Shown here: one piece after another, positions 1 through 8,968 of the stretch
How the letters are laid out: each line of letters starts with the position of its first letter
Numbering within the stretch: the stretch's first letter is position 1
From: Prochlorococcus sp. AG-409-N21
GTDB taxonomy: Bacteria; Cyanobacteriota; Cyanobacteriia; PCC-6307; Cyanobiaceae
Length of the DNA stretch: 64,000 nt
Assembly (NCBI GenBank): GCA_003215415.1
Contig: QCKK01000006.1
Coordinates: forward strand, 1-64,000
Reading direction: 5' to 3'
Notes under the pieces: generated by a model
Database searches by the model: none
Seen by the model: only the letters and a program-made list of their open reading frames with translations
What the model was told of the DNA's origin: nothing
Made by a program: the position numbers and the translations under genes

Positions 1-1
1 T

Positions 2-40
2 GCTGCGGCAATGAGGGCAATTGATCAAATAAATCGTTAA
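2..40 (+). CDS. 3' end of a CDS truncated by the window edge (AAAMRAIDQINR*); possibly the C-terminus of a BMC shell protein such as CsoS1D
   Basis: Open frame from the window edge to TAA at 38-40. In picocyanobacteria csoS1D commonly lies just upstream of this locus. Only 12 residues are visible. Confidence 0.3.
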   Translation, partial: AAAMRAIDQINR

Positions 41-624
41 TCAGAGATTCCAAGATAATTTCGCAGGAATGGAGCTAAAGCTCTAGCGGCCTTGCCCCTG
101 CTGCCTATCTTTGAGAGTTGTTGTTGGGTTAGTTCGCCATATGTGCAGTTGGCTTCTTTAACCCAAAAAAGAGATTCGAACTCGCCTCCTGAATATGCTG
201 GTTTGGATAGAATTTCTCCCCAGCAGATACCTTCGGCTTCTTTTAAAAGTTTCCCTTCTCCATCGCATAGAACCATAACGCTTATGAAACGAGCACTTCT
301 ATAAGGGTTCTCTTTTAGTGCTTTTAGGACTTTGTTGATTTTTGCCTCATTGTTTGCTGCGAATCTTGCGGAATAAATTCCAGGCGCCCCATTTAGAGAG
401 TCAATTTCCAAGCCAGAGTCATCAGCAATTGTTAGATGCCCTGTCATTTTTGAGGCAGCTTCTGCTTTCAAAATGGCGTTTTCTAAGTAATTAGTGCCGG
501 TTTCTTCTACTTCTAATGAGTCGGGTTGTCGCTGAACACTTAAAGGTAAAGGTCCCAGCATCGCTTCTATCTCAGATACTTTTCTAGGGTTCCCACTTGC
601 AATGGTTAGAAGTGGCTTTTCCAA
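37..624 (-). CDS. rdgB: Non-canonical purine NTP pyrophosphatase (RdgB/HAM1 family)
   Basis: Translated SGNPRKVSEIEAML and ADDSGLEIDSLNGAPGIYSARFA motifs typical of HAM1. Confidence 0.93.
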   Translation of the reverse strand: MEKPLLTIASGNPRKVSEIEAMLGPLPLSVQRQPDSLEVEETGTNYLENAILKAEAASKMTGHLTIADDSGLEIDSLNGAPGIYSARFAANNEAKINKVLKALKENPYRSARFISVMVLCDGEGKLLKEAEGICWGEILSKPAYSGGEFESLFWVKEANCTYGELTQQQLSKIGSRGKAARALAPFLRNYLGISD

Positions 625-974
625 AGATTTAAATTGATCTAATTAACCCTAATATCTGGGGTGAGAGTATTTGCTAATCACAAAGAAATTTTATTGAGAC
701 AGGATCGGTTGAACATTCCTCCCCCAGACAATGACTAGGGACCTGTCTCTCTGGAGGAAAATACATTCATTACAGACCTATCGCAAGCAAATGTCCTGAG
801 TGGCTAACCAATTAACCCATAGTCGTTTTAAACAGTCACAGGAAGGGTGATAAGCCTTGCTTATCAATGTCAGTAAAGACAGTGATCGGCATTTTTGTCT
901 AAATCACTTGACGATCAATTGGTTGAAAGGGCATTGTCCTGCATGAACATTCCACCCCTTTATTCAGGTAGGCA

Positions 975-1286
975 ATGGCTAACGAAACTATGGGAATCGC
1001 TCTCGGCATGATCGAGACCCGCGGCCTTGTACCCGCGATTGAAGCGGCTGACGCAATGACCAAGGCTGCCGAAGTGCGCCTAATTGGTCGTGAATTTGTA
1101 GGCGGCGGCTACGTAACAGTATTGGTTCGCGGCGAAACTGGAGCTGTTAATGCTGCTGTTCGTGCTGGTGCTGATGCATGTGAGCGTGTAGGTGATGGGC
1201 TTGTTGCAGCACACATCATTGCTCGCCCTCATCGCGAAGTTGAGCCTGCTCTTGGTAATGGCAACTTCTTAGGTCAAAAGGATTGA
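975..1286 (+). CDS. csoS1: Alpha-carboxysome hexameric shell protein CsoS1
   Basis: 103-aa BMC domain (GIALGMIETRGLVPAIEAADAMTKAAEV...HIIARPH) upstream of rbcL. Confidence 0.97.
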   Translation: MANETMGIALGMIETRGLVPAIEAADAMTKAAEVRLIGREFVGGGYVTVLVRGETGAVNAAVRAGADACERVGDGLVAAHIIARPHREVEPALGNGNFLGQKD

Positions 1287-1356
1287 GTTTTGCTGATGAG
1301 TTCTTATTAGAGCTTTAGCAATTCCAAACCTTATTCCGACATAAAGGAGTTAACTA

Positions 1357-2772
1357 ATGAGCAAGAAGTATGACGCTGGGGTAAAGGAGTACAGAGACAC
1401 CTACTGGACTCCCGATTATGTACCCCTAGACACAGATTTGTTGGCCTGCTTCAAATGCACTGGTCAAGAAGGAGTCCCTAGAGAGGAAGTTGCAGCAGCT
1501 GTTGCAGCCGAATCTTCTACAGGTACTTGGTCAACAGTTTGGTCTGAACTGCTAACTGACCTCGAATTCTATAAAGGTCGTTGCTATCGCATTGAGGATG
1601 TCCCTGGAGACAAGGAATCTTTTTATGCATTTATTGCCTATCCTCTTGACCTTTTTGAGGAAGGTTCAATCACGAACGTTCTAACTTCTTTAGTTGGTAA
1701 CGTTTTTGGATTCAAGGCTCTTCGTCACTTGCGCCTTGAAGACATTCGCTTCCCAATGGCTTTTATTAAAACCTGTGGAGGCCCACCTAACGGCATCGTT
1801 GTTGAACGTGATCGGCTGAACAAATACGGTCGTCCACTTCTCGGATGCACCATTAAGCCAAAACTTGGTCTTTCTGGTAAAAACTATGGTCGAGTTGTTT
1901 ATGAATGTCTTCGTGGTGGTCTTGACCTCACTAAGGACGATGAAAATATCAACTCACAGCCATTCCAACGCTGGCGCGAGCGTTTCGAGTTCGTTGCTGA
2001 AGCTGTAAAACTTGCACAACAGGAAACTGGCGAGGTTAAAGGTCATTACCTCAATTGCACAGCCACTACTCCTGAAGAAATGTATGAGCGTGCTGAGTTC
2101 GCCAAGGAACTTGACATGCCAATCATCATGCATGACTACATAACTGGTGGATTCACAGCCAATACAGGCTTGGCCAACTGGTGCCGTAAGAATGGAATGT
2201 TGCTTCACATTCACCGTGCAATGCATGCTGTGATTGACCGTCACCCTAAGCATGGAATTCACTTCCGCGTTCTTGCAAAGTGTTTGCGTCTTTCAGGTGG
2301 TGACCAACTCCATACTGGTACTGTTGTTGGAAAGTTAGAAGGTGATCGTCAGACCACGCTTGGTTATATAGATAACCTTCGTGAATCTTTCGTACCTGAA
2401 GATCGCACACGCGGTAACTTCTTCGACCAGGACTGGGGCTCTATGCCTGGTGTTTTTGCTGTTGCTTCAGGTGGTATTCATGTTTGGCACATGCCAGCTT
2501 TGCTTGCCATCTTTGGTGATGATTCTTGCCTTCAGTTTGGTGGTGGTACTCATGGACATCCATGGGGATCTGCTGCTGGAGCGGCTGCCAACCGGGTAGC
2601 CCTTGAAGCTTGTGTTAAAGCTAGAAATGCAGGTCGTGAGATCGAGAAGGAAAGTCGCGACATTTTGATGGAAGCTGCAAAACATAGTCCTGAACTCGCA
2701 ATCGCTCTTGAGACCTGGAAGGAGATCAAGTTCGAATTCGACACAGTCGACAAACTCGACGTTCAGCAATAG
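1357..2772 (+). CDS. rbcL: Ribulose-bisphosphate carboxylase large subunit, form IA
   Basis: 471 aa with [17 protein letters not shown] and [13 protein letters not shown] motifs; SD-like AAAGGAG upstream. Confidence 0.99.
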   Translation: MSKKYDAGVKEYRDTYWTPDYVPLDTDLLACFKCTGQEGVPREEVAAAVAAESSTGTWSTVWSELLTDLEFYKGRCYRIEDVPGDKESFYAFIAYPLDLFEEGSITNVLTSLVGNVFGFKALRHLRLEDIRFPMAFIKTCGGPPNGIVVERDRLNKYGRPLLGCTIKPKLGLSGKNYGRVVYECLRGGLDLTKDDENINSQPFQRWRERFEFVAEAVKLAQQETGEVKGHYLNCTATTPEEMYERAEFAKELDMPIIMHDYITGGFTANTGLANWCRKNGMLLHIHRAMHAVIDRHPKHGIHFRVLAKCLRLSGGDQLHTGTVVGKLEGDRQTTLGYIDNLRESFVPEDRTRGNFFDQDWGSMPGVFAVASGGIHVWHMPALLAIFGDDSCLQFGGGTHGHPWGSAAGAAANRVALEACVKARNAGREIEKESRDILMEAAKHSPELAIALETWKEIKFEFDTVDKLDVQQ

Positions 2773-2776
2773 CGAA

Positions 2777-2808
2777 TTAAAGGAGGAGGATTTTCCCTCC
2801 TCCTTTAA
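2777..2808 (+). promoter_or_regulatory. Perfect 13-bp intercistronic hairpin between rbcL and rbcS
   Basis: TTAAAGGAGGAGG (2777-2789), 6-nt loop, CCTCCTCCTTTAA (2796-2808). Confidence 0.75.
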
Positions 2809-2880
2809 CTCTTTCCTTTCGAAATTCTTAGTCGTCGGTATTTCGTCGGCTTCTATACCATTCACAATCCCAGGTTCACC

Positions 2881-3222
2881 ATGCCTTTCCAGAGCACAGT
2901 TGGTGACTATCAAACAGTCGCTACCCTGGAAACCTTCGGCTTCTTACCGCCGATGACCCAGGACGAAATTTACGATCAAATTGCTTACATCATTGCTCAG
3001 GGTTGGAGCCCTGTCATTGAGCATGTTCATCCCAGTGGTTCCATGCAGACCTATTGGTCTTATTGGAAGTTGCCCTTCTTTGGAGAGAAGGATCTAAATG
3101 TCGTTGTTAGTGAGCTCGAGGCTTGTCATCGTGCTTACCCCGATCACCACGTTCGTATGGTCGGTTATGACGCCTATACGCAAAGTCAGGGAACTGCGTT
3201 CGTTGTTTTCGAAGGTCGCTGA
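2881..3222 (+). CDS. rbcS: Ribulose-bisphosphate carboxylase small subunit
   Basis: 113 aa, DYQTVATLETFGFLPPMTQDEIYDQIAYIIAQGW...YWSYWKLPFFGE. Confidence 0.98.
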   Translation: MPFQSTVGDYQTVATLETFGFLPPMTQDEIYDQIAYIIAQGWSPVIEHVHPSGSMQTYWSYWKLPFFGEKDLNVVVSELEACHRAYPDHHVRMVGYDAYTQSQGTAFVVFEGR

Positions 3223-3240
3223 TTACTTAACTCCATATCC

Positions 3241-3267
3241 ATAGCCCCGAAAGATATTCGGGGCTAT
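3241..3267 (+). promoter_or_regulatory. Perfect 11-bp intercistronic hairpin between rbcS and csoS2
   Basis: ATAGCCCCGAA / agata / TTCGGGGCTAT; no strong T-tract follows, so a processing site or leaky terminator is more likely than a full terminator. Confidence 0.7.
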
Positions 3268-3303
3268 TCCTTCTCATTATCAAGACGTTTCTTTTGGGCG
3301 GAC

Positions 3304-5673
3304 ATGGCAAAACAATCAAGTCGAGAACTAGCACTTGAGCGCCGCAAGGCTCTTAGTGAATCAGGGAAGAAGTCCGCTTCTGCAGGTGGATCAGGAGATA
3401 GTCGAGTCAGGACATCTGCTGATGCACGTGTTACAAGAACAAATGCATCTTTTACACAAACCAAAGCCATTAATTCTTCGTCTAACGAGAATTCTTCTAA
3501 TAAATCTTTAGTCTCTTCAGCACCTGCTTCTCACAGGCACGTCAAGAAAAATGTAAGTCGACCAAGTAGAGATTTGGTCCTTGCACGTCGTGAGGCTCTT
3601 TCTAGAAGAGGAAAATCTGCAGATACAAGTTCTGATCGCACACGTATAGATGTTGAACGGGGTATTTCTACTTCAGACAGTTCAAAAGAAATAATCAAAA
3701 ATAAAACCAATCACTCTGCGGATGAAAAAAGCTCTAGTAAATCATCTGCCTCGTCGGTTTCTTTCAATACTTCTGCTGCAGTTTCTAAACTGAATTCTAG
3801 AAGTAGTGATAGACGTTCAGTAACAAAAAGAAGAGCCATACAAAATACTAGTCGAGCATTAGTCCTTGCACGTCGTGAAGCTCAATCAAAACATGGTAAG
3901 TCTGCTGGTAAGCAGCCTACCTCTGCTGCTTCAGTTGCTCGCCAAGGAGATCCCGATTTGAGTAGTCGTGAATTAGCACAGCGAGTACGTGAACTTAGAA
4001 GCAAATCTGGTGCTACTGGCAAACAAAGATCTGGCGCCTCACGGCCTTGTGGTCCTAATCGAAATGGTTCAAAGCAGGGCCTTGCAGCAGATGCTCATTG
4101 GAAGGTTGGATTAAGTGAAACTAGTTCTGGTCAAGTTGTAACTGGTACCCAGGCGAATAGATCTTCTAAAACCACTGGTAATGAAGCCAGTACATGTAGA
4201 TCAATTACTGGTACTCAATATTTAGGCTCCGAAGCGTTTGAGACCTTTTGTCAATCCCCTTCTATACCAAGTCAACCTCCAAAGGTTGGAATTACCAGTA
4301 CCACCCATGGCAACAAAGTTACGGGAAATGAGGTTGGTCGTTCTGAAAAAGTTACAGGTGATGAGCCTGGTACTTGTAAGGCTTTAACTGGCACTGAATA
4401 TATTTCAGCTAATCAAGCCAGTGAGTATTGCGGAGGTGTTCATCCATCACCTCGAAAAGTTGGTCAGAGCTTGACTCTAGACGGTAGAAAAGTAAGTGGT
4501 GTTATGGTTGGTCGTTCTTCAAAAGTTACTGGAGATGAGGCTGGCTCTAGTAAAGAACTTACGGGAGATCAATATTTAGGTACTGATCCTCTACCTGAAG
4601 GTAGACCAGCAGAAAAGGTTGGCTCATTTAATACCCTACGTGGATCAGGTATCACTGGAACTAATGTTGGTCGTAAAGATACTGTGACTGGAAATGAACC
4701 AGGAAGTTGCAAACGGGTAACAGGAGATGAGTATGTCGGGACAGAACAATATCAATCGTTTTGTGGCGGCAGACCAGACCCTGAGGCAGCAAAAGTTGGC
4801 TTAAGTCTTACAAATAAATCACTACGAGTAAGTGGAACACTGACTGGTAGGTCAGATCTTGTTACTGGAGACGAGCCTGGAACATGTAAGGCTGTTACCG
4901 GGACTCCTTATGCGGGCCTTGAACAAGCTGGTCAAAGGTGTGATGGAAGGTCAGTAGATGAAATACAACAGAGGACTCCAAAAAGATTGGCAACTCCTGG
5001 AGCTCGTATGACGGGGCAACAGCCTGGTGTTGGCGGTGTCATGACTGGAGCAGATAAAGGAGCTTGTGAACCATTGACAGGTACTCCATATGTTGGAGGA
5101 GATCAGTTTGAGAAAGCATGTGGTTTCAATTCTTCTTCTATAAAATCCACAAATCAAGATCCTTTTGATTCAGCAATTGGAACTAAGTTCAGTGTTCAAT
5201 CTCCAGCCAGAGCTGCTCAAGTAATCAAAGAAGATAAATCAGGTGTTACTGGTTCCAGCTATGAGAATGGTTCGAATATCACAGGACCTTTTGATATGGC
5301 TAAAAATAAAGTAACCGGAACAGAACAATTTCGTTTTGATACTAAGCATAGGAATTTAAAATCTGATCGAATCGACGAATTGTCAAACGTAGAAACTTCA
5401 TCTAGGCAAACTTCTCGCATTACTGGTGAAGGACAATCTGCTGGCTTAAATATTACTGGAGATGATTGGGCTCGTGGAGAAAGGGTTACTGGGACTGAAG
5501 GCGTTTCAGCGCGTAGACGTAATCCAACTCGTCCTGGACCCATTAGTGCTATGCCTCCTTCACAACAAAAACGAAATGAAGAGATCTCTTCACCTGACTT
5601 TCTTATAACTGGCTCTAGTGGCAATACTCGTGAAGGTCAATTAGTTACTTTCTCGGGCGGGGCACGAGGTTAA
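3304..5673 (+). CDS. csoS2: Carboxysome scaffold/assembly protein CsoS2 (long form)
   Basis: 789 aa. Four N-terminal repeats (S-R-x-L-x-x-x-R-R-x-x-x-S type), about 5-6 M-repeats (KVG...VTG...TGDEPGTCK.LTG.xY...C), C-terminal region ending TFSGGARG. Confidence 0.97.
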   Translation: MAKQSSRELALERRKALSESGKKSASAGGSGDSRVRTSADARVTRTNASFTQTKAINSSSNENSSNKSLVSSAPASHRHVKKNVSRPSRDLVLARREALSRRGKSADTSSDRTRIDVERGISTSDSSKEIIKNKTNHSADEKSSSKSSASSVSFNTSAAVSKLNSRSSDRRSVTKRRAIQNTSRALVLARREAQSKHGKSAGKQPTSAASVARQGDPDLSSRELAQRVRELRSKSGATGKQRSGASRPCGPNRNGSKQGLAADAHWKVGLSETSSGQVVTGTQANRSSKTTGNEASTCRSITGTQYLGSEAFETFCQSPSIPSQPPKVGITSTTHGNKVTGNEVGRSEKVTGDEPGTCKALTGTEYISANQASEYCGGVHPSPRKVGQSLTLDGRKVSGVMVGRSSKVTGDEAGSSKELTGDQYLGTDPLPEGRPAEKVGSFNTLRGSGITGTNVGRKDTVTGNEPGSCKRVTGDEYVGTEQYQSFCGGRPDPEAAKVGLSLTNKSLRVSGTLTGRSDLVTGDEPGTCKAVTGTPYAGLEQAGQRCDGRSVDEIQQRTPKRLATPGARMTGQQPGVGGVMTGADKGACEPLTGTPYVGGDQFEKACGFNSSSIKSTNQDPFDSAIGTKFSVQSPARAAQVIKEDKSGVTGSSYENGSNITGPFDMAKNKVTGTEQFRFDTKHRNLKSDRIDELSNVETSSRQTSRITGEGQSAGLNITGDDWARGERVTGTEGVSARRRNPTRPGPISAMPPSQQKRNEEISSPDFLITGSSGNTREGQLVTFSGGARG

Positions 5674-5680
5674 ATAGATC

Positions 5681-7216
5681 ATGGCCTTTCGTGGCTTAGC
5701 TAAAGCTAAAAACCTAGATCGTTTCCCAGGGCCTACCGCTCCTAGGAAGAGGTATTCTGTCGAGCAAAATTCTCAAATCCAACCAAATAGCTTTAGAGCT
5801 CCATCTTTTAGCCATCACCCAATTACTGATATTGCATCTAATAAAAGTCTTTCTTCATATGAAGCAGAAGTAAAAGGAAAGTTTGATCAAATTGTTCCTT
5901 TACTTAAAAGAGTCTCGGAATTTCAGAATCAACAGGATTTCGTTTCTAAGGCACAAGATTTAGCTAGAAGAGAATTAGGCTTTGATTTGCCAGCACATGT
6001 TCTTGATAAGGCTTGGATTCAACCTCTTGATATGAGGGCATTATTTGCTTGGTGTGTTTTCCAAGCACATCAATTAGTAAGCAATGATTTCTTCGATTTA
6101 GATCCTCTTAAAGGTGCAGAAGATAGTAACGAGGCAAAAGGATTTGAATCTTTTTTAATTGATTGTGGGTTTCATCTTTTAGATGTCACACCTTGCTCTG
6201 ATGGACGCTTGGCTCACACTATTTCATATGCTTTGCGAATACCTTTTAGTGCCGTCCGTCGACGTTCTCATGCAGGTGCACTTTTTGATATCGAAAACAC
6301 TGTTAGTCGCTGGGTTAAAACCGAACACCGACGTTTTAGGGAAAGTATCCCTAATTCAGCTTCCTCTCCTACACGCTATTTGAAGGCTGTTACTTATCAC
6401 TTTAGTTCTTTAGATCCTCTGCACCAGGGATGTGCTGCACATGGAAGTAATGATGCAGTTGCTGCTGCTGAAGGTTTAAAACGCCTACTTGATTTCAGGG
6501 AGGCTGTTGAGAATAGTTTTTGTTGTGGAGCATCTGTTGATTTGTTACTTATAGGAATTGATACAGATACTGATGCGATTCGTGTTCATGTTCCTTCCTC
6601 TGATAGTGAAATCCTTCTAGATAGGTGGGTGTCAGCGATAGATTTGTATGAAGATACAAAGTTGTTATCACGAGAGCAGAGTCTTCAACAAATTGCCAAT
6701 CAGATCGAATCCTGTGCACCAGGGAAGCCTGATCAAGGAATGGTTAGTTTTATAACTAAATTAATTGCAAATAATATTTCTCAAATTGATTATGTTCGAG
6801 AATTTCACGGAGGAGCATATTCTGATGCAGGACATGCAGAAAGATTTATAGGGGTTGGAATAGGCTTTAAAGAAGTTCATTTGCGAAATCTCACATATTT
6901 TTCTCATCTAGATACAGTTGAAGAAGGTGCTCCAGATTTGGATGTTGGAGTGAAAATATTTAAGGGATTAAATGTTTCTAAGGATCTTCCAATACCAGTA
7001 GTTATTAGATTTGATTATTCGGGTAAGGTTCCAGGAGCAAAGGAACGTGCAATAGCTGATTGTCGCAGAGTTAATAGTGCAATTTCTTCTCGTTATAGCA
7101 ATCTGGTTGAAAATGGCTTATTGCATACTCTTCTCACCATTAGAGACAGAAATCAAAAGTCTTCAGCCGAGGTTGTAGGGTCTTCACTTGATCCTGTCTC
7201 TCAGGAGGTACATTAA
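5681..7216 (+). CDS. csoS3: Carboxysomal beta-type carbonic anhydrase CsoSCA (CsoS3)
   Basis: 511 aa; CSDGRLAHTISYALRIPFSAVRRRSHAGALF and AGHAERFIGVGIGFKEV motifs; operon position after csoS2. Confidence 0.96.
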   Translation: MAFRGLAKAKNLDRFPGPTAPRKRYSVEQNSQIQPNSFRAPSFSHHPITDIASNKSLSSYEAEVKGKFDQIVPLLKRVSEFQNQQDFVSKAQDLARRELGFDLPAHVLDKAWIQPLDMRALFAWCVFQAHQLVSNDFFDLDPLKGAEDSNEAKGFESFLIDCGFHLLDVTPCSDGRLAHTISYALRIPFSAVRRRSHAGALFDIENTVSRWVKTEHRRFRESIPNSASSPTRYLKAVTYHFSSLDPLHQGCAAHGSNDAVAAAEGLKRLLDFREAVENSFCCGASVDLLLIGIDTDTDAIRVHVPSSDSEILLDRWVSAIDLYEDTKLLSREQSLQQIANQIESCAPGKPDQGMVSFITKLIANNISQIDYVREFHGGAYSDAGHAERFIGVGIGFKEVHLRNLTYFSHLDTVEEGAPDLDVGVKIFKGLNVSKDLPIPVVIRFDYSGKVPGAKERAIADCRRVNSAISSRYSNLVENGLLHTLLTIRDRNQKSSAEVVGSSLDPVSQEVH

Positions 7217-7217
7217 A

Positions 7218-7493
7218 ATGTTGATCTGCAAAGTTTTGAAGCCATTGGTTTCAACAAATAGGATCCCAGGTTTTGAGCATAAGCATCTACAGGTTGTTTT
7301 AGATGGTAGTTCGAAGAAAGTTGCTGTAGATGCAGTTGGATGCAAGCCTGACGATTGGGTTATTTGTGTTGGCAGCTCTGCTGCTAGAGAAGCAGCAGGC
7401 AGCAAATCTTATCCAAGTGATTTAACAATTGTTGGCATTATTGATCATTGGGACCCTGAAAATTCTAGTCCAAATCAAAGTGGGGCCAAGTAA
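7218..7493 (+). CDS. csoS4A: Carboxysome pentameric vertex protein CsoS4A
   Basis: 91 aa from ATG at 7218 (track ORF starts upstream at 7188); MLICKVLKPLVSTNRIPGFEHKHLQVVLDG. Confidence 0.95.
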   Translation: MLICKVLKPLVSTNRIPGFEHKHLQVVLDGSSKKVAVDAVGCKPDDWVICVGSSAAREAAGSKSYPSDLTIVGIIDHWDPENSSPNQSGAK

Positions 7494-7744
7494 TGGAAAT
7501 TATGCAAGTTATGGGCAGATTAGTTTGTACTCAGAGGGTCGAAGGTTTAGGACATATGCATTTGAGAATTTTGCGTGATAACAAAGGAAAAAGTTTAGTT
7601 GCTGTTGATCCTGTTGGAGCTAGAGAAGGGAATTGGGTTTTTACTTCTAGTGGCTCGGCTGCACGATTCGCTTGCCCTGATCCAAGTATTCAAACTGATT
7701 TGACAATTGGCGGAATTATTGATTTCTGGTTTCCAGATGGATAA
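7493..7744 (+). CDS. csoS4B: Carboxysome pentameric vertex protein CsoS4B
   Basis: 83 aa; MEIMQVMGRLVCTQRVEGLGHMHLRILRD; start overlaps the csoS4A stop by 1 nt. Confidence 0.95.
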   Translation: MEIMQVMGRLVCTQRVEGLGHMHLRILRDNKGKSLVAVDPVGAREGNWVFTSSGSAARFACPDPSIQTDLTIGGIIDFWFPDG

Positions 7745-7786
7745 AAGAATTCATCTGTATTTATTATCAACCATTTTTTTTAATTC

Positions 7787-8368
7787 ATGACAAACTCCTC
7801 ACCAGGCAGAAGAACCAACAAAGCTTCAACTTCTTCCAGAAAATTAGCTAGTAAAAACTCTGAATTGGATCAAATTGTTGATGTCTCTCCATTATTAGAT
7901 TCAGGAAAGAGTGTGGTTGGTTCGGCTTCAGATCAAGGAGCAAAAACATCTAATTCCAGTCCTGCAAGTGATAGAACAAATAAATCTAGAGTTAAAACAT
8001 CTACTGTGAAAGGGAGTACGTCAGGTAGGGGCCCCTCTTCTTTTGCTGGCAGGCCTCAAAACTCTGATTATTTTGTACAGGGAATAGCCCTAGGAATGAT
8101 TGAAACTAGAGGAATGGTTCCTGCTATTGAAGCGGCTGATGCCATGACTAAGGCAGCTGAAGTTACTCTTGTCTCTAGGGAATATGTAGGAGGGGGATAT
8201 GTAACTGTCATGGTACGCGGCGAGACAGGGGCTGTTAATGCTTCTGTAAGAGCAGGAGCAGATGCATGTGAGCGAGTTGGGGATGGGCTTGTGGCTGCTC
8301 ATATTATTGCCAGGCCACATATAGAGGTTGAGCCTGCGCTCAGGGCTACTTATGCAAGACGTGGATAA
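7787..8368 (+). CDS. csoS1E: BMC-domain shell protein with long N-terminal extension (CsoS1E-like)
   Basis: C-terminal about 100 aa nearly identical to CsoS1 at 975-1286, preceded by about 95 aa of Ser/Thr/Lys-rich low-complexity sequence. Confidence 0.85.
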   Translation: MTNSSPGRRTNKASTSSRKLASKNSELDQIVDVSPLLDSGKSVVGSASDQGAKTSNSSPASDRTNKSRVKTSTVKGSTSGRGPSSFAGRPQNSDYFVQGIALGMIETRGMVPAIEAADAMTKAAEVTLVSREYVGGGYVTVMVRGETGAVNASVRAGADACERVGDGLVAAHIIARPHIEVEPALRATYARRG

Positions 8369-8451
8369 GTTTTTTCTTACGGGATGGAAGAGCTTTTTCT
8401 AATTGAATTAGACATTTGATCTAATTAGATTCTCACAAAAAAGGTATTTTT

Positions 8452-8700
8452 ATGGATAAATGGGAGCAGCGAAAAAGACCTTTCCGGTTGGAAAGAAGGT
8501 TTGAATTTGAGGACTATGAATCAACACGAGACTTTCTAGATCGCCTGGGAGAGCTAAGTGAAAGGACCAAGCGTTTTCCTGATATAAGTTTTGGCAGAAA
8601 TTATGTGAACCTTACATTGAGACCACTTTCAGAAGATGATGAGGCTCTTTTGGAAGAAGGAGACTTCCAATTCGCTTCTCAGATAGATGAACTGGTCTAA
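8452..8700 (+). CDS. Alpha-carboxysome Rubisco assembly factor acRAF (pterin-4a-carbinolamine dehydratase-like)
   Basis: 82 aa, LERRFEFEDYESTRDFLDRLGELSERTKRFPDISFGRNYVNLTLRP; last gene of the carboxysome locus. Confidence 0.85.
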   Translation: MDKWEQRKRPFRLERRFEFEDYESTRDFLDRLGELSERTKRFPDISFGRNYVNLTLRPLSEDDEALLEEGDFQFASQIDELV

Positions 8701-8728
8701 TTAAGTAATTTAATACTCAATTTAAGCT

Positions 8729-8968
8729 TTAGTAGGTAATGTCATGCTCTTTTGGGTTCTCTAAATCACGTTTTATAAGAGCGAGCAAGTAGGAAGGAGC
8801 TTTATAGCGACCAGGAAGGCATCTATTTAGGGTCTCTAAGTGTCCCCAGCAGACTGTCCTTTGAATTTCCTTTGGGCTACGACCTTCTTGCAGCAATCGC
8901 CTTAAAGCCTTGCAGTAAAGCGGATAGCCAGCTTCTAGTTCTCCAATGGTCAGCTTGGCTACAGCCAT
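8729..8968 (-). CDS. DUF3136-type cyanobacterial small protein
   Basis: MAVAKLTIGELEAGYPLYCKALRRLLQEG...; internal ATG at 8968 preferred over the track start at 9013. Confidence 0.7.
   Translation of the reverse strand: MAVAKLTIGELEAGYPLYCKALRRLLQEGRSPKEIQRTVCWGHLETLNRCLPGRYKAPSYLLALIKRDLENPKEHDITY

Noticed and set aside
1954-2913. Antisense ORFs (102, 148 and 67 aa) over rbcL
   Set aside because: Shadow frames of a strongly conserved coding gene; no independent evidence.
4090-5120. Regularly spaced repeats that could be mistaken for a tandem DNA array or CRISPR
   Set aside because: They are protein-level CsoS2 M-repeats with divergent codons, inside one continuous ORF.
5259-5624. 121-aa ORF antisense to the 3' end of csoS2
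   Set aside because: Repetitive sequence mirrors the csoS2 repeats; no start/SD or domain support.
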